Notes: generated from the letters alone by a model not told the origin. Shown: positions 16,517 through 25,589, numbered from the stretch's first letter. The stretch: DNA of 32,900 nucleotides from CAZLQF01 sp964561545 (GCA_964561545.1 CAZLQF010000029.1:1-32900), one strand, 5' to 3'. Numbers and translations: made by a program.

Positions 16517-17302
16517 TCAAATCTCTTTCTCCATAATCCCAATCCCAAACAAGGCAAAATCGTACTTCACCGGGTCTTCAGGATCATATTGTTTGAGATT
16601 GTTGGTAAGTTCTAAAGTTGTTGGCCAGTCGGTTTGCTTGCGTTCGATTAAGCCAAGGTGGCGGGCTACTCGTGCTACATGTACATCCACCGGACAAAGT
16701 AGTTGTGAAGCCCTGATGTTGGGCCAGATACCAAAGTCCACACCTTGCTCATCTTTGCGGACCATCCAGCGTAAAAACATGTTCAAGCGCTTGCAGGTAG
16801 ATTTCCGGGCCGGAGAAGCAATGTGTTTGATGGTCCGTTGCGGATAATTGGGTAAGGAAAAGAAGTACTGTTGAAATCCGGTTAAGGCCTTTTCAAGGTT
16901 CTCGTCACTTGATTGCAGATGCATGGTAAACGCTTCTTCCAGCGATTCATGATGTTGGTAGAAATGCCTGAAAAAAGAAAGGAAATAAAGCAGGTCGGTA
17001 GGCATGAACGTCCGGTGTTTGAAATGCTCAAACCGTTTTAAATCGGATTCTTCATGATGAAGGATGAAATTATGCGGTGCACCCTCCATTAATTGGATCA
17101 ACTCCTGGCATTTGCTGATGATCGTTTGCCTTCTGCCCCAGGCCAATATTGCAGCCAGAAATCCCATGATCTCAATGTCCTGCTTTTTTTCAAATTGCCT
17201 TGGAATGGATATGGGATCTTCCTGAATGAAAGCAGGTTGGTTGTATTGGGCTGCTTTTTCATCCAGGTATGTTTTTAAATGGGTTGTTGTAATGGCTACC
17301 AA
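16517..17302 (-). CDS. TIGR02757 (DUF2400) family protein
   Basis: The 261-residue protein matches the TIGR02757 family: 'LKTYLDEKAAQYNQPAFIQEDPISIP' near the start, 'IEIMGFLAAILAWGRRQTI', 'FEHFKHRTF', then 'CKRLNMFLRWMVR', 'GVDFGIW', 'LLCPVDVHVARVARHLGL' and the ending 'YDPEDPVKYDFALFGIGI'. The arrangement recalls the helix-hairpin-helix DNA glycosylase superfamily, but no enzymatic activity is known to me. The frame has no ATG before residue 47; a TTG at 17302 gives the length and N-terminus expected of the family and is the only plausible start. Confidence 0.87.
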   Translation of the reverse strand: MVAITTTHLKTYLDEKAAQYNQPAFIQEDPISIPRQFEKKQDIEIMGFLAAILAWGRRQTIISKCQELIQLMEGAPHNFILHHEESDLKRFEHFKHRTFMPTDLLYFLSFFRHFYQHHESLEEAFTMHLQSSDENLEKALTGFQQYFFSLPNYPQRTIKHIASPARKSTCKRLNMFLRWMVRKDEQGVDFGIWPNIRASQLLCPVDVHVARVARHLGLIERKQTDWPTTLELTNNLKQYDPEDPVKYDFALFGIGIMEKEI

Positions 17303-17393
17303 GGGGGAATTAGCAATTTTCAGTTAACAATAAGTGAGCTCTTGGCTACAAACTGCAAGTGTTTGACGTTCAAGGTTAAACTATATGCTTAGC

Positions 17394-17412
17394 GTGGGGT
17401 TTTAGCCCCCAC
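17394..17412 (-). terminator. GC-rich hairpin after the cystathionine synthase gene
   Basis: GTGGGG and CCCCAC (17394-17399 and 17407-17412) pair perfectly around a 7-base loop, 37 bases beyond the metB-like stop. No clean T-run follows on the minus strand, so termination is likely but not certain. Confidence 0.45.
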
Positions 17413-17448
17413 ATACCAGGATTCTGAACTTTTTAACCTAATGATCCA

Positions 17449-18588
17449 TCACAAGCTTTCAATCGCCTGCTGCAGGTCATGCACCAGATCCTCCGGATCT
17501 TCAACACCGACACTCAGGCGCATGAAACTGTCCGTAATGCCTACTTTTTCGCGGTCTTCTTTTGGTATGGACCCATGCGTCATACTGGCCGGATGGCCTA
17601 TTAAGGACTCTACACCACCTAAAGATTCAGCCAGGGAAAAAAGCTTGGTGTGTTGCATGAGTTTCTCAGCATCATGGTAATTATCGGGTCTTAAGATGAA
17701 AGAGACCATTCCACCAAAATCGCGCATTTGTTTCATAGCAATGTCATACTGTTTATTATCTTCAAAACCGGGCCAACTTACTTTGGCTACCCGATCATGG
17801 CCTCTAAGGAAATGCGCCACTTCGAAGGCATTGGCACAATGCTGCTTCATGCGAAGGTGCAAGGTCTTAATGCCCCTCAAAACAAGGAAGCAATCATTGG
17901 GCCCGGGGACCGCTCCACAGCTTTTCTGGAAAAAGTAAAGCCGCTCTGCTAAAGCATCGTCATTACATATCGTAGCTCCCAATATTACATCAGAGTGCCC
18001 TCCCAAATATTTGGTAGCAGAATGTACGACCATATCAGCTCCTAAATCCAATGGCGTTTGCAGGTAAGGGGATGCAAACGTATTATCACAACAAAGCCAA
18101 CAATCATGCTTTTGGGCTATTTGAGCCGTTTTCTCTAAATCGGTAAGCTTTAAAACTGGATTGGTGGGCGTTTCAACCCAAATTAATTTGGTTTTATCGT
18201 TGATGTAATTTTCAATCTCCAAATGATCCGAAGTATCGATGAAATGGAATTTAATACCATACTTGCTGTAGACCTCGGTAAAAAGCCGGTAAGTACCGCC
18301 ATAAAGGTCATTGGTGGAAATAACTTCATCCCCAGGCTCTAAGAGATGAATGACGGCTTCAATGGCGCTCATGCCACTTGCAAAGCTTATCCCATATTTG
18401 CCATTTTCAAGGCCTGCCAAGTTTTGTTCCAAAGCCGAGCGAGTTGGATTAATGGCCCTGGAATAGTCATGTTTAGCACCTGGCTGGTCTTGTACATAAG
18501 TAGAGGTTTGATAAATGGGCGTCATTACGGCCCCAGTAGAAGGATCCGCTTCGAGTCCTTTGTGAATGGCTTTGGTTGCGAATTTCAT
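17449..18588 (-). CDS. metB: Cystathionine gamma-synthase / gamma-lyase (PLP enzyme)
   Basis: The 379-residue protein is a full-length Cys/Met metabolism PLP-dependent enzyme. It has 'TKAIHKGLEADPSTGAVMTPIYQTSTY' at the start, 'YSRAINPTRSALEQNLAGLE', 'YGGTYRLF', 'WVETPTNPVLKLTDL', the cofactor Lys in 'VVHSATKYLGGHSDVILG' (Lys193), and the ending 'AESLGGVESLIGHPASMTHGSIP ... RLSVGVEDPEDLVHDL'. It either condenses cysteine with an activated homoserine (MetB, methionine synthesis) or cleaves cystathionine (gamma-lyase); sequence alone does not separate these. The gene stands alone, with a palindrome of AT bases (18615-18630) 27 bases before the ATG and an inverted repeat (18651-18690) further upstream. 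Confidence 0.9.
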   Translation of the reverse strand: MKFATKAIHKGLEADPSTGAVMTPIYQTSTYVQDQPGAKHDYSRAINPTRSALEQNLAGLENGKYGISFASGMSAIEAVIHLLEPGDEVISTNDLYGGTYRLFTEVYSKYGIKFHFIDTSDHLEIENYINDKTKLIWVETPTNPVLKLTDLEKTAQIAQKHDCWLCCDNTFASPYLQTPLDLGADMVVHSATKYLGGHSDVILGATICNDDALAERLYFFQKSCGAVPGPNDCFLVLRGIKTLHLRMKQHCANAFEVAHFLRGHDRVAKVSWPGFEDNKQYDIAMKQMRDFGGMVSFILRPDNYHDAEKLMQHTKLFSLAESLGGVESLIGHPASMTHGSIPKEDREKVGITDSFMRLSVGVEDPEDLVHDLQQAIESL

Positions 18589-18614
18589 GGGTAATGCTTT
18601 TTAAATTACTTGTT

Positions 18615-18630
18615 ATTTAAAATTTTAAAT
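18615..18630. promoter_or_regulatory. 16-bp AT palindrome upstream of metB
   Basis: ATTTAAAATTTTAAAT is a perfect palindrome 27 bases ahead of the metB start. AT-rich palindromes arise easily by chance, so an operator role is only possible. Confidence 0.25.
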
Positions 18631-18650
18631 ATTGCTCAATCAGGTTTACA

Positions 18651-18690
18651 GACGCTAAGCAATCTTTTTGAGAATTACGGACTTAGCGTC
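18651..18690 (-). terminator. Inverted repeat between the thioredoxin-like lipoprotein gene and metB
   Basis: Nine-base perfect arms GACGCTAAG (18651-18659) and CTTAGCGTC (18682-18690) enclose 22 bases. It starts 18 bases after the lipoprotein stop codon, fitting a transcript end, but lacks a T-run. The core CTTAGCGT occurs again at 17389-17396 on the other side of metB. Confidence 0.4.
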
Positions 18691-18708
18691 CTAACAATCA
18701 ATAAATTA

Positions 18709-19326
18709 TTAGGAGCCGCTCCATTTAATGGTGCATCCAATCGCTTTGGTATTGGTTCTTTCAGGCTTTTCGCCATTTTCTAAAGCACTGATGGCATCTC
18801 TGACATAATGGTTTTCAACTTGCTGAGGATTTTCAGAATTGTCATCGATAGCCCCAATGTATTCAACCATCAAATCGCCAGATTCTTTCCGATCCAATAA
18901 AAACACATGTGGCGTGCGCGTAGCACCGTAAGTTTTGGCAATTTCCTGGGTTGAGTCAACAACGTAATTGAAAGGGAAACCTTTGTTCTCCGCCCGCTTT
19001 TTCATGTTCTTATAAGCGTCTTCCGGGTATTTTTCCGGATCATTGGGATTAATAGCAATAACAGGGTATCCTTTGGGAGCAAAATCCTTGTGAAGTTGAA
19101 TCATCCGTTCTTCATAAGCTTTTACATAAGGGCAATGGTTGCAGGAAAAAATGACAATAAACCCTTTGGCATTGGGGTAATCTTCTTTCATAGAGATCTT
19201 TTCACCACTTACGCCTTTGAGGTTAAAATCCCTTGCCTGGTCCCCCACCTCATAACCTCCATTCTTTTGTGTTTGGGAACCACATGCAAGGATCAAAAAT
19301 GCTGCTGCAAATAAAATATGTTTCAT
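18709..19326 (-). CDS. Thioredoxin-fold lipoprotein (AhpC/TSA-redoxin type, CNHC)
   Basis: The 205-residue protein has a lipoprotein signal with lipobox ILAC (Cys15). The mature domain is a redoxin: 'VGDQARDFNLKGVSGEKISM', 'GFIVIFSCNHCPYVKAYEERM' with a CNHC active-site pair (Cys62, Cys65), 'PVIAINPNDPEKYPED', the cis-Pro region 'GATRTPHVFLLD', and the C-terminal 'TKAIGCTIKW' that is common in this redoxin subfamily. It should act as a thiol oxidoreductase in the periplasm, anchored to a membrane. It follows the TlpA-like gene by only 6 bases, so the two are cotranscribed and may work in the same envelope redox route. Confidence 0.85.
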   Translation of the reverse strand: MKHILFAAAFLILACGSQTQKNGGYEVGDQARDFNLKGVSGEKISMKEDYPNAKGFIVIFSCNHCPYVKAYEERMIQLHKDFAPKGYPVIAINPNDPEKYPEDAYKNMKKRAENKGFPFNYVVDSTQEIAKTYGATRTPHVFLLDRKESGDLMVEYIGAIDDNSENPQQVENHYVRDAISALENGEKPERTNTKAIGCTIKWSGS

Positions 19327-19332
19327 GTTGTA

Positions 19333-19860
19333 TTAGTTTAAATGGTTTTTAATCAAGTTATTCAATTCATCGTAAGTAAAACTTTTTTCATGGAAACTTC
19401 TGACTGACCTTTTACCATTCCGCACCAATAAGGTAGCCGGAATAGCACCGGACCATTTTTCTGAAATTTGCCTGATCCAGGCATCTCCATTGGGCTGATC
19501 CAGAAGTTTAACTTCGGGAGCAAGCGCTCTTTTTTTAACAAAAGGGCGTACCTTACTTGCTAAGTTCGAAGTAAAATCCAGACTTATTAAAATTACCTGA
19601 ACGCCGTCATCAGCATAGGTTTTTTGAATGCGATTAAAATATGGCAATTCCTTTACGCAAGGCTTGCACCAAGTAGCCCAAAAGTTGATCACATAAAGCT
19701 GATTGTCCGAACGGTCTAGATATTGCTTTAAATCCTTGAACTCAATAACCGGAACTTCTTCCTCTTGAGCTGTAGTAAACAACCCGGTTACTAATAGCAA
19801 AAGCAACGATGCTATAATTTTTTTCAGGGTCAAGATTCGCGTTTCATAATATATGCACAT
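19333..19860 (-). CDS. TlpA/ResA-like thioredoxin-family protein
   Basis: A secreted thioredoxin-fold protein: hydrophobic signal sequence (LKKIIASLLLLLVTGLFTTAQ), then the active site FWATWCKPCVKELP (Cys65 and Cys68 counted from the ATG at 19860), 'VQVILISLDF' and the cis-Pro loop 'GAIPATLLV'. It likely reduces or exchanges disulfides in the periplasm. The start is uncertain. The ATG at 19860 overlaps the upstream gene by 31 bases, whereas a TTG at 19833 overlaps its TGA stop as TTGA and puts the signal peptide right at the N-terminus (166 residues), which I consider at least as likely. The gene sits between the polyprenyl synthase and the CNHC lipoprotein genes. Confidence 0.86.
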   Translation of the reverse strand: MCIYYETRILTLKKIIASLLLLLVTGLFTTAQEEEVPVIEFKDLKQYLDRSDNQLYVINFWATWCKPCVKELPYFNRIQKTYADDGVQVILISLDFTSNLASKVRPFVKKRALAPEVKLLDQPNGDAWIRQISEKWSGAIPATLLVRNGKRSVRSFHEKSFTYDELNNLIKNHLN

Positions 19861-20804
19861 AAATCCATCAATGGTTCCTTTTTAGCATCTTCTGCTTGAA
19901 TTTCCGCTAAATTTGCTTGAGCTTCTCTGTAATATTCATCCCTTGTACATTCTGTTGATTCCTTAACGCCCAAATCAATAAAGAGATCCTTAACTTGGCT
20001 AATTTTTGCTTCATGGGCCATTTGATCATCATTCATGAGCCGGTTTAATTGTTGATGTTCTTGTTGCTCAGCCACTTCATAAGCCTTAAGAAGTGGGTAG
20101 GTTTTTTTGTTGGCTACAATGTCGCCACCGATGGTTTTGCCAAACTTATTGCTGTCTCCAAAAGTGTCAAGGTAATCGTCCTGGATTTGAAATGCCAACC
20201 CCATGTTCCGTCCAAATTCGTAAATATGCTTTTTGTTTTGATCATAGGTTTTTGCAAGAACCGCGCCCATTTTTAAAGAAGCCGCAAACAAAGTTGCCGT
20301 TTTTAATTCGATCATCTGCATGTAATCGTTGAGATCAACTTTGCCGGAATTTTCAAAGTCCATATCCATTTGTTGCCCTTCGCAAACTTTGATGGCGGAG
20401 TTATGGTAAAGTTCGAGCACCTCCCTTAATATGTCATTTGAAACAATCATCATATATTGGTTGGAAATGACATGAAGGAGATCACCTGCTAAAATAGCCC
20501 GTTCCGGATCCCATTTCTTATGCACGGTATATTTACCCCTTCTTAAGTCCGCTTGATCCATCAGATCATCGTGAACCAAGGTAAAATTGTGGAACAATTC
20601 AAGACCCATTGCGGGCTTCATGGCAGCGTTCAAATTGCCATCAAACAACTCGCAGCCCATTAAGCTCAGAACGGGTCTCAATCTTTTACCGCCTAAATTG
20701 ACGACATAATTAATGGAATCATAGAGCTCTTGGGGAACACCGCTGAGTGTTTCTTGTTCGAGGGCTGATTCTATTTGATGATGGAGTTCTTTGAAAGAAT
20801 GCAT
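19830..20804 (-). CDS. Polyprenyl diphosphate synthase (trans-isoprenyl)
   Basis: The 324-residue protein has both Asp-rich motifs of trans-prenyltransferases: DDLMD (Asp79-Asp83, followed by RRG) and DDYLD (Asp209-Asp213), plus 'GGKRLRPVL' for diphosphate binding and 'GKTIGGDIVANKKTYPLLKA' after the second motif. It condenses allylic diphosphates with isopentenyl diphosphate. Only two residues separate the Asp pairs of the first motif, which is the usual form for geranylgeranyl and medium-chain synthases as well as bacterial farnesyl types, so chain length is left open. It heads the unit with the two thioredoxin-like genes; the functional reason for this grouping is not clear. Confidence 0.92.
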   Translation of the reverse strand: MHSFKELHHQIESALEQETLSGVPQELYDSINYVVNLGGKRLRPVLSLMGCELFDGNLNAAMKPAMGLELFHNFTLVHDDLMDQADLRRGKYTVHKKWDPERAILAGDLLHVISNQYMMIVSNDILREVLELYHNSAIKVCEGQQMDMDFENSGKVDLNDYMQMIELKTATLFAASLKMGAVLAKTYDQNKKHIYEFGRNMGLAFQIQDDYLDTFGDSNKFGKTIGGDIVANKKTYPLLKAYEVAEQQEHQQLNRLMNDDQMAHEAKISQVKDLFIDLGVKESTECTRDEYYREAQANLAEIQAEDAKKEPLMDLCAYIMKRES

Positions 20805-21397
20805 GGTTGCAATTATTCATAATTTTTCAATAAATGCGTAAATTGATTGATGGTCCATTTACCATCGATTGCTCATAGCCAGCTCCAGTTATGGAAGCAA
20901 ATACTTTTTCTGATTTTTTTGATGTAATTTATGGACACTGGCTTAGCAAATGATTTTACAGGTTTGAAATTTCAAATGGGTTTTTACAAAGGATTTTTAT
21001 AATTAATTTTACTGAATCTGCCTTATATAAATAGATCAATAAAGTTTTTAGAAAACCAGACCTTTTTACAGTAGCAGCTTCAAAACTAAAAAATCAAACA
21101 TTATTTTTTGCCATTATTTATCAATGAGGGCTTACCCAAGATCACCATCTTGTTACGCTAAAAACCGTTTTCAACAAAGATAATCGATTGTTAAACAACT
21201 ACTTAGCATGTGATACATGTACCATTTGTCAAACATTTTTTATAAAAAGAGTGTAAAATTGAATCAGTTATAGCCTGGGTTTTTAAAGCTGTTTTCAACC
21301 ATTTTTAACAGTCACCATTTTAAGGAATAATCTTAACCGTGGTTTTGTTTGTTGATAGTTGTAATAATTATTAAAAGGCTTTAAATAAGTTCATGCT
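20805..21397. other. 593-bp AT-rich divergent spacer
   Basis: This lies between the divergent starts of the polyprenyl synthase gene (minus) and dnaE2 (plus). No frame encodes anything recognisable. It holds a perfect 14-bp palindrome TTTGAAATTTCAAA (20963-20976), a 12-bp palindrome TAATAATTATTA (21362-21373) 24 bases before the dnaE2 ATG, and a small hairpin GATGGT/ACCATC (20849-20866) in the leader of the synthase gene. In such AT-rich DNA short palindromes are weak evidence of regulation. No imuA- or imuB-like gene or remnant is seen here. Confidence 0.45.
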
Positions 21398-24337
21398 ATG
21401 TTCCTCAATAGCCACAGCTATTTTTCTTTAAGGTATGGCACCCTGGCTCCCGAAAGGTTGGTAGCACAGGCCTATGAGGTGGGCGTGAACAGCCTGGCTT
21501 TAACCGACATTAACAATACCAGTGCGGTATTTGAATTTATCAAGTTGTGTCGCCAATACGGAATTTTACCCATAGCAGGCATTGAATTCAGAGAGGCCTA
21601 CAACCGCTTCATTGGCCTTGCTCAAAATCATGAGGGGTTTTACGAATTGAACAAATACCTTTCTAACCACACGCAAACTACCGATTTAAAGCCATTTGAA
21701 AACCATGATTTTAAGCATGTATCAGTCATTTACCCTTTAGGCCAAAAAGATCCGGAATTGCTCAAGGATTACGAATATTTGGGCATCCATCCAAGAGAAG
21801 CGGGCAAGCTGTTCACGCACCCCCTTAACCGCTATCGTAACAAATGCGTCATGATGCAACCAGTTACCATTGCCAATGACTTCGAATACAAGATCCATAA
21901 GATCCTGCGGGCCGTTGATGAAAATACCACCATTGCCAAAATCGATGAAAATTATGCTGCCAACCCGGATGAAATGATTTGCACTCAGGACCAACTCACC
22001 AATGCTTACCAATTAGTGCCTGAAGTGGTTAAGAACACGGAGCAATTGCTCAACCATTTCAAGGATGATTATGACCTTACATGCGATAAGAACCGCAGGA
22101 GCTTTACCAAAAGCAGCGATGAAGATTATCAATTATTAGACCGTTTGGCAAGAGCAGGATTGCCCTACCGCTACAGTCCTACCAATAATGGAGCTTGGGA
22201 TCGGCTTGAGCGTGAGTTGAATATCATCTACCAATTGGATTTTTGCACTTACTTTTTAATTACGCATGATATCGTACAATATGGCAAATCCAGAGGATTC
22301 TACCATGTAGGACGTGGCAGCGGCGCAAACTCGATTGTGGCCTATTGCCTCGGCATTACCGATGTGGACCCCATCGAACTTGACCTTTATTTTGAACGCT
22401 TCATTAACCAATACCGAACCTCACCACCCGATTTTGACATTGACTTTTCATGGGATGAGCGGGATGAAGTGATCGAATACATTTTCAACCGCTACGGGCG
22501 TGATTATACTTGCTTGTTGGCCACTTATTCTACGTTTAAAGGCCGATCTATTATAAGAGAATTTGGCAAAGCTTTCGGATTGCCCAAAGCAGAGATCGAT
22601 GCCATTGTAGAGGACCCAAATGCCAGGGATCAACATCACGGGCTTGCCCATCAAATTTTAGAATATGGCAATTATGTGGCGGATTTTCCAAATCAACTCA
22701 GCATCCATGCAGGGGGCATTCTGATCACGGAAAAGCCCATTTATTATTACACACCGCTTCAAATGATGCCCAAAGGTTTTCCAATTTCCCAATTCGACAT
22801 GCACCTCGCAGAAGAAATCAACCTTCATAAATACGATGTGCTGTCCCAAAGGGGCATCGGGCATATTAAAATGGCAGCGAACATCATTGAAAACAACCAA
22901 GGAGCACAAATCGATGTGCATCAAATCCAACAATTCAAAGAAGATCAAAACATCAAAGTGAAACTCAGTAAAGGCCGCACAATGGGGTGTTTTTACATAG
23001 AGTCCCCGGCCATGGGCGGATTATTGTCGAAGCTAAAATGCGACACCTACACTTCCCTGGTAGCAGCCTCGTCCATTATAAGGCCCGGTGTGGCCAAATC
23101 GGGTATGATGAAAGAGTACATCAAACGGCACAACCATCCCGATGATTTTGAATACCTGCATGATACTTTTGCCAAACATTTGAAAGAAACTTACGGCATC
23201 ATGGTGTACCAGGAAGATGTGATCAAAATTGCTCATCATTATGGAGGCTTGGATCTTGGCGAAAGCGATATCCTGCGAAGGATCATGAGCGGTAAAAAGC
23301 GTAAAGGAGACCAATTTAAACAGATCAAAGCTAAATTTTTCAAGAATTGCCAGGAAAAAGGCAGACCTGAAGCATTAACCCAGGAAGTTTGGCGCCAGAT
23401 CTCCAGTTTTGCCGGTTACTCCTTTTGCAAAGCGCATTCTGCATCCTTTGCAGTAGAAAGCTTTCAAAGCCTTTATCTAAAAACCTACTATCCGCTGGAG
23501 TTTATGGTGGCCGTTATCAACAATTTCGGAGGATTTTATCGAACGGAAATCTATGTACAGGAGGCTAAAAAAGCCGGAGCTACCATTGAAGCACCTTGCG
23601 TTAACAATAGTCATTTTTTAACCCGGATCAATGGCAAAACCATTTACCTGGGCCTCGTCCATTTGAAGGACCTGGAAAGATCAACGGCTCAAAAAATCAT
23701 TGATGAACGGCACCAACAAGGGTTGTACATTTCTTTTGGAGATTTTATCCAAAGAACCGCCATTGGTAAAGAACAACTCAATATTTTGATCAGGATTGGG
23801 GCATTACGATTTACCGGACAGCCCAAAAAGTCCCTGCTATGGCAGAAAAACCTGCACCTTGAAAATCGAGAACCAGTCTTAAAAGGATTGCCAGCCTTAG
23901 AAGGACCCACCCTTGAGAATGCGGAACTGCCTCCCTTGGAGGACAGCCCCCATGAAAAAGCTTTTGAAGAATTGGATTTGCTGGGTTTTCCGATCGAAAA
24001 TCCATTCAATCTACTTCAAACGAACTTTAGAGGCGAAATAATGGCCAACGACATGATCCACCATATTGGCAAGACCGTAAGAATGGTAGGCTATTACGTA
24101 ACACGTAAAAATGTAAAAACGGTTAATGAAAAGCTTATGAATTTTGGGTGTTTTTTGGACGTGAATGGCAATTTCTTCGATACGGCCCATTTCCCTGCTG
24201 TAGTGAAGAAATATCCTTTTCAGGGCCTGGGTTGTTACTTATTGCTTGGTAAGATTGTTGAAGAATTTGGCTACCCAACGATGGAAATTCAAAAAATGGC
24301 TAAATTACCGATGGTACCGGATCCAAGGTACGAATAA
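21398..24337 (+). CDS. dnaE2: DNA polymerase III alpha subunit, short DnaE2/ImuC-like form
   Basis: The 979-residue protein is a C-family polymerase with an N-terminal PHP domain, palm and fingers ('HVGRGSGANSIVAYCLGITDVDPI'), and catalytic Asp in PDFDIDF (Asp345, Asp347) plus Asp480 in 'HKYDVL'. 'IMSGKKRKGDQF', 'FAGYSFCKAHSASFA', a helix-hairpin-helix region and a C-terminal OB domain follow. It is about 180 residues shorter than replicative DnaE. The PHP metal site is degraded: the usual HxH (HVHT) reads NSHS and TDHG reads TDIN, so proofreading by PHP is unlikely. Length and degradation fit the damage-inducible DnaE2/ImuC group that works with ImuB in translesion synthesis. No imuA/imuB is adjacent. 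The name is therefore by type, not proven role. Confidence 0.85.
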   Translation: MFLNSHSYFSLRYGTLAPERLVAQAYEVGVNSLALTDINNTSAVFEFIKLCRQYGILPIAGIEFREAYNRFIGLAQNHEGFYELNKYLSNHTQTTDLKPFENHDFKHVSVIYPLGQKDPELLKDYEYLGIHPREAGKLFTHPLNRYRNKCVMMQPVTIANDFEYKIHKILRAVDENTTIAKIDENYAANPDEMICTQDQLTNAYQLVPEVVKNTEQLLNHFKDDYDLTCDKNRRSFTKSSDEDYQLLDRLARAGLPYRYSPTNNGAWDRLERELNIIYQLDFCTYFLITHDIVQYGKSRGFYHVGRGSGANSIVAYCLGITDVDPIELDLYFERFINQYRTSPPDFDIDFSWDERDEVIEYIFNRYGRDYTCLLATYSTFKGRSIIREFGKAFGLPKAEIDAIVEDPNARDQHHGLAHQILEYGNYVADFPNQLSIHAGGILITEKPIYYYTPLQMMPKGFPISQFDMHLAEEINLHKYDVLSQRGIGHIKMAANIIENNQGAQIDVHQIQQFKEDQNIKVKLSKGRTMGCFYIESPAMGGLLSKLKCDTYTSLVAASSIIRPGVAKSGMMKEYIKRHNHPDDFEYLHDTFAKHLKETYGIMVYQEDVIKIAHHYGGLDLGESDILRRIMSGKKRKGDQFKQIKAKFFKNCQEKGRPEALTQEVWRQISSFAGYSFCKAHSASFAVESFQSLYLKTYYPLEFMVAVINNFGGFYRTEIYVQEAKKAGATIEAPCVNNSHFLTRINGKTIYLGLVHLKDLERSTAQKIIDERHQQGLYISFGDFIQRTAIGKEQLNILIRIGALRFTGQPKKSLLWQKNLHLENREPVLKGLPALEGPTLENAELPPLEDSPHEKAFEELDLLGFPIENPFNLLQTNFRGEIMANDMIHHIGKTVRMVGYYVTRKNVKTVNEKLMNFGCFLDVNGNFFDTAHFPAVVKKYPFQGLGCYLLLGKIVEEFGYPTMEIQKMAKLPMVPDPRYE

Positions 24338-24436
24338 CAATAACAGCATGTGGTACATTTCTTATCTCACACAAATTCTGGTGCAGGTTTGAATGTAAAA
24401 AATGGTGAGCATTTGGGCAGGTTTTTAAAACCAAAC

Positions 24437-24460
24437 GGTTCGAGTTTGCAAACTCGCACC
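24437..24460. terminator. Palindrome between convergent dnaE2 and the ferredoxin reductase gene
   Basis: CGAGTTTGCAAACTCG (24441-24456) is a perfect 16-bp palindrome, extended by GGT/ACC beyond one mismatch on each side. It stands between two convergent stops and could end transcription from both strands, though T-runs are not immediate on either side. Bases 24379-24390 (GGTGCAGGTTTG) resemble one arm. Confidence 0.45.
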
Positions 24461-24500
24461 AAATAAATATTTTAATGCTATTCGGGATTGTTAACCTGCC

Positions 24501-25589
24501 TTACTCATATTCCACTTTGACTTTCGAGGTTCTGGGATGGGACTGGCAAGTAAGCACGTAACCATCCTCAACATCCTGGTCAGTTAGGCCTTCGTTTTCT
24601 TCCATTTCTACCTTGCCCTCATGGAGATAAGCCATGCAGGTGGTGCAAATGCCCATCTGGCAGGCAAATGGCGGATCAAGGTCTTCTTCAATTGCAACTT
24701 CCAGGATTTTTTGATCAGGTTTTACATGAATGGTATGTTCTTCATCATCCAAAACGATGGTAACCTCAGCGACTTCAAAATCTTCACCGCTTGATTCACC
24801 ATTACCTTTCATTTCTTTTTCTGCTTCCTCTAAGTCAGGCAAAGGAGCAGTAAAATATTCAATGTGAATTCTTTCATCTGGTATATGACGTTCTTCCAAG
24901 GATTGTTTAGCGCCTTCTATCATGCCGCCCGGACCACAAATAAAATATTCAATATTATCATCTTTCGATATAGAATAACGGTCTAAAAATTCCAGGATTT
25001 TATCTTTAGAAAGAATGCCCGTATCACCCTCCCAATCTTCTGGTGGGTATTTTAAAGAGTGGAAGATTTTTAAACGTTCGCCATATTGCTCTTTAAGCTG
25101 ATTCAGATCCTCATCAAAAATGATCGAAGCTTGATCGTCATTACCATAAAGGAGCATGATCATGCTTTTCGGTTCTTGGTTCAGGACGGTCCTGATGATA
25201 GACATCATGGGCGTTATACCACTCCCACCTGCAAAAAGGATGTAGGTTTTTTGCTGCTCCGGATCAAGAGGGGTTGTAAATTTACCCATAGGTGGGAAAA
25301 CCCCTATCTCATCGCCTTCCTTAACATAATCGTTTAAGTAATTGGAAACCACCCCTTTTTCTACGCGTTTGCTGGCAACTTGGATGCCATCATCTACGTA
25401 AGGATTGGAACAAATAGAATAGGGCCTGCGATAGCTTTGCCCATTAACATCAAGTTTAAGCGTTATATATTGACCGTGCTTATAAGAAAAGGTTGATTTA
25501 AGATCTTCCGGGATGTCAAAAGTAATAGCTACTGCGTCCTCAGTTTCTTTCCTTACTTCCTTGACCTTTAAATTATAGAAGTTCGCCAT
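24501..25589 (-). CDS. PaaE-type ferredoxin--NAD(P)H reductase with C-terminal [2Fe-2S] domain
   Basis: The 362-residue protein has an FAD-binding beta-barrel with RPYS (residues 55-58), an NAD(P)-binding domain with 'FAGGSGITPMMSI' and 'YFICGPGGMIEGA', and a C-terminal plant-type ferredoxin with Cys310, Cys315, Cys318 and Cys348 (CQMGICTTC ... LTCQ). An acidic linker (about residues 254-270) joins the last two. This order matches phenylacetyl-CoA epoxidase reductase PaaE and related reductases, which move electrons from NAD(P)H to an oxygenase. No paaABCD genes are here, so the partner is unknown. The promoter has a palindrome in place of a -33 element (25649-25664). It lies just past the SUF cluster but behind a strong terminator. 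Confidence 0.9.
   Translation of the reverse strand: MANFYNLKVKEVRKETEDAVAITFDIPEDLKSTFSYKHGQYITLKLDVNGQSYRRPYSICSNPYVDDGIQVASKRVEKGVVSNYLNDYVKEGDEIGVFPPMGKFTTPLDPEQQKTYILFAGGSGITPMMSIIRTVLNQEPKSMIMLLYGNDDQASIIFDEDLNQLKEQYGERLKIFHSLKYPPEDWEGDTGILSKDKILEFLDRYSISKDDNIEYFICGPGGMIEGAKQSLEERHIPDERIHIEYFTAPLPDLEEAEKEMKGNGESSGEDFEVAEVTIVLDDEEHTIHVKPDQKILEVAIEEDLDPPFACQMGICTTCMAYLHEGKVEMEENEGLTDQDVEDGYVLTCQSHPRTSKVKVEYE

Noticed and set aside
18589..18708. Possible SAM riboswitch upstream of metB.
   Set aside because: Neither SAM-I nor SAM-II core elements could be recognised; only a simple inverted repeat and an AT palindrome are present.
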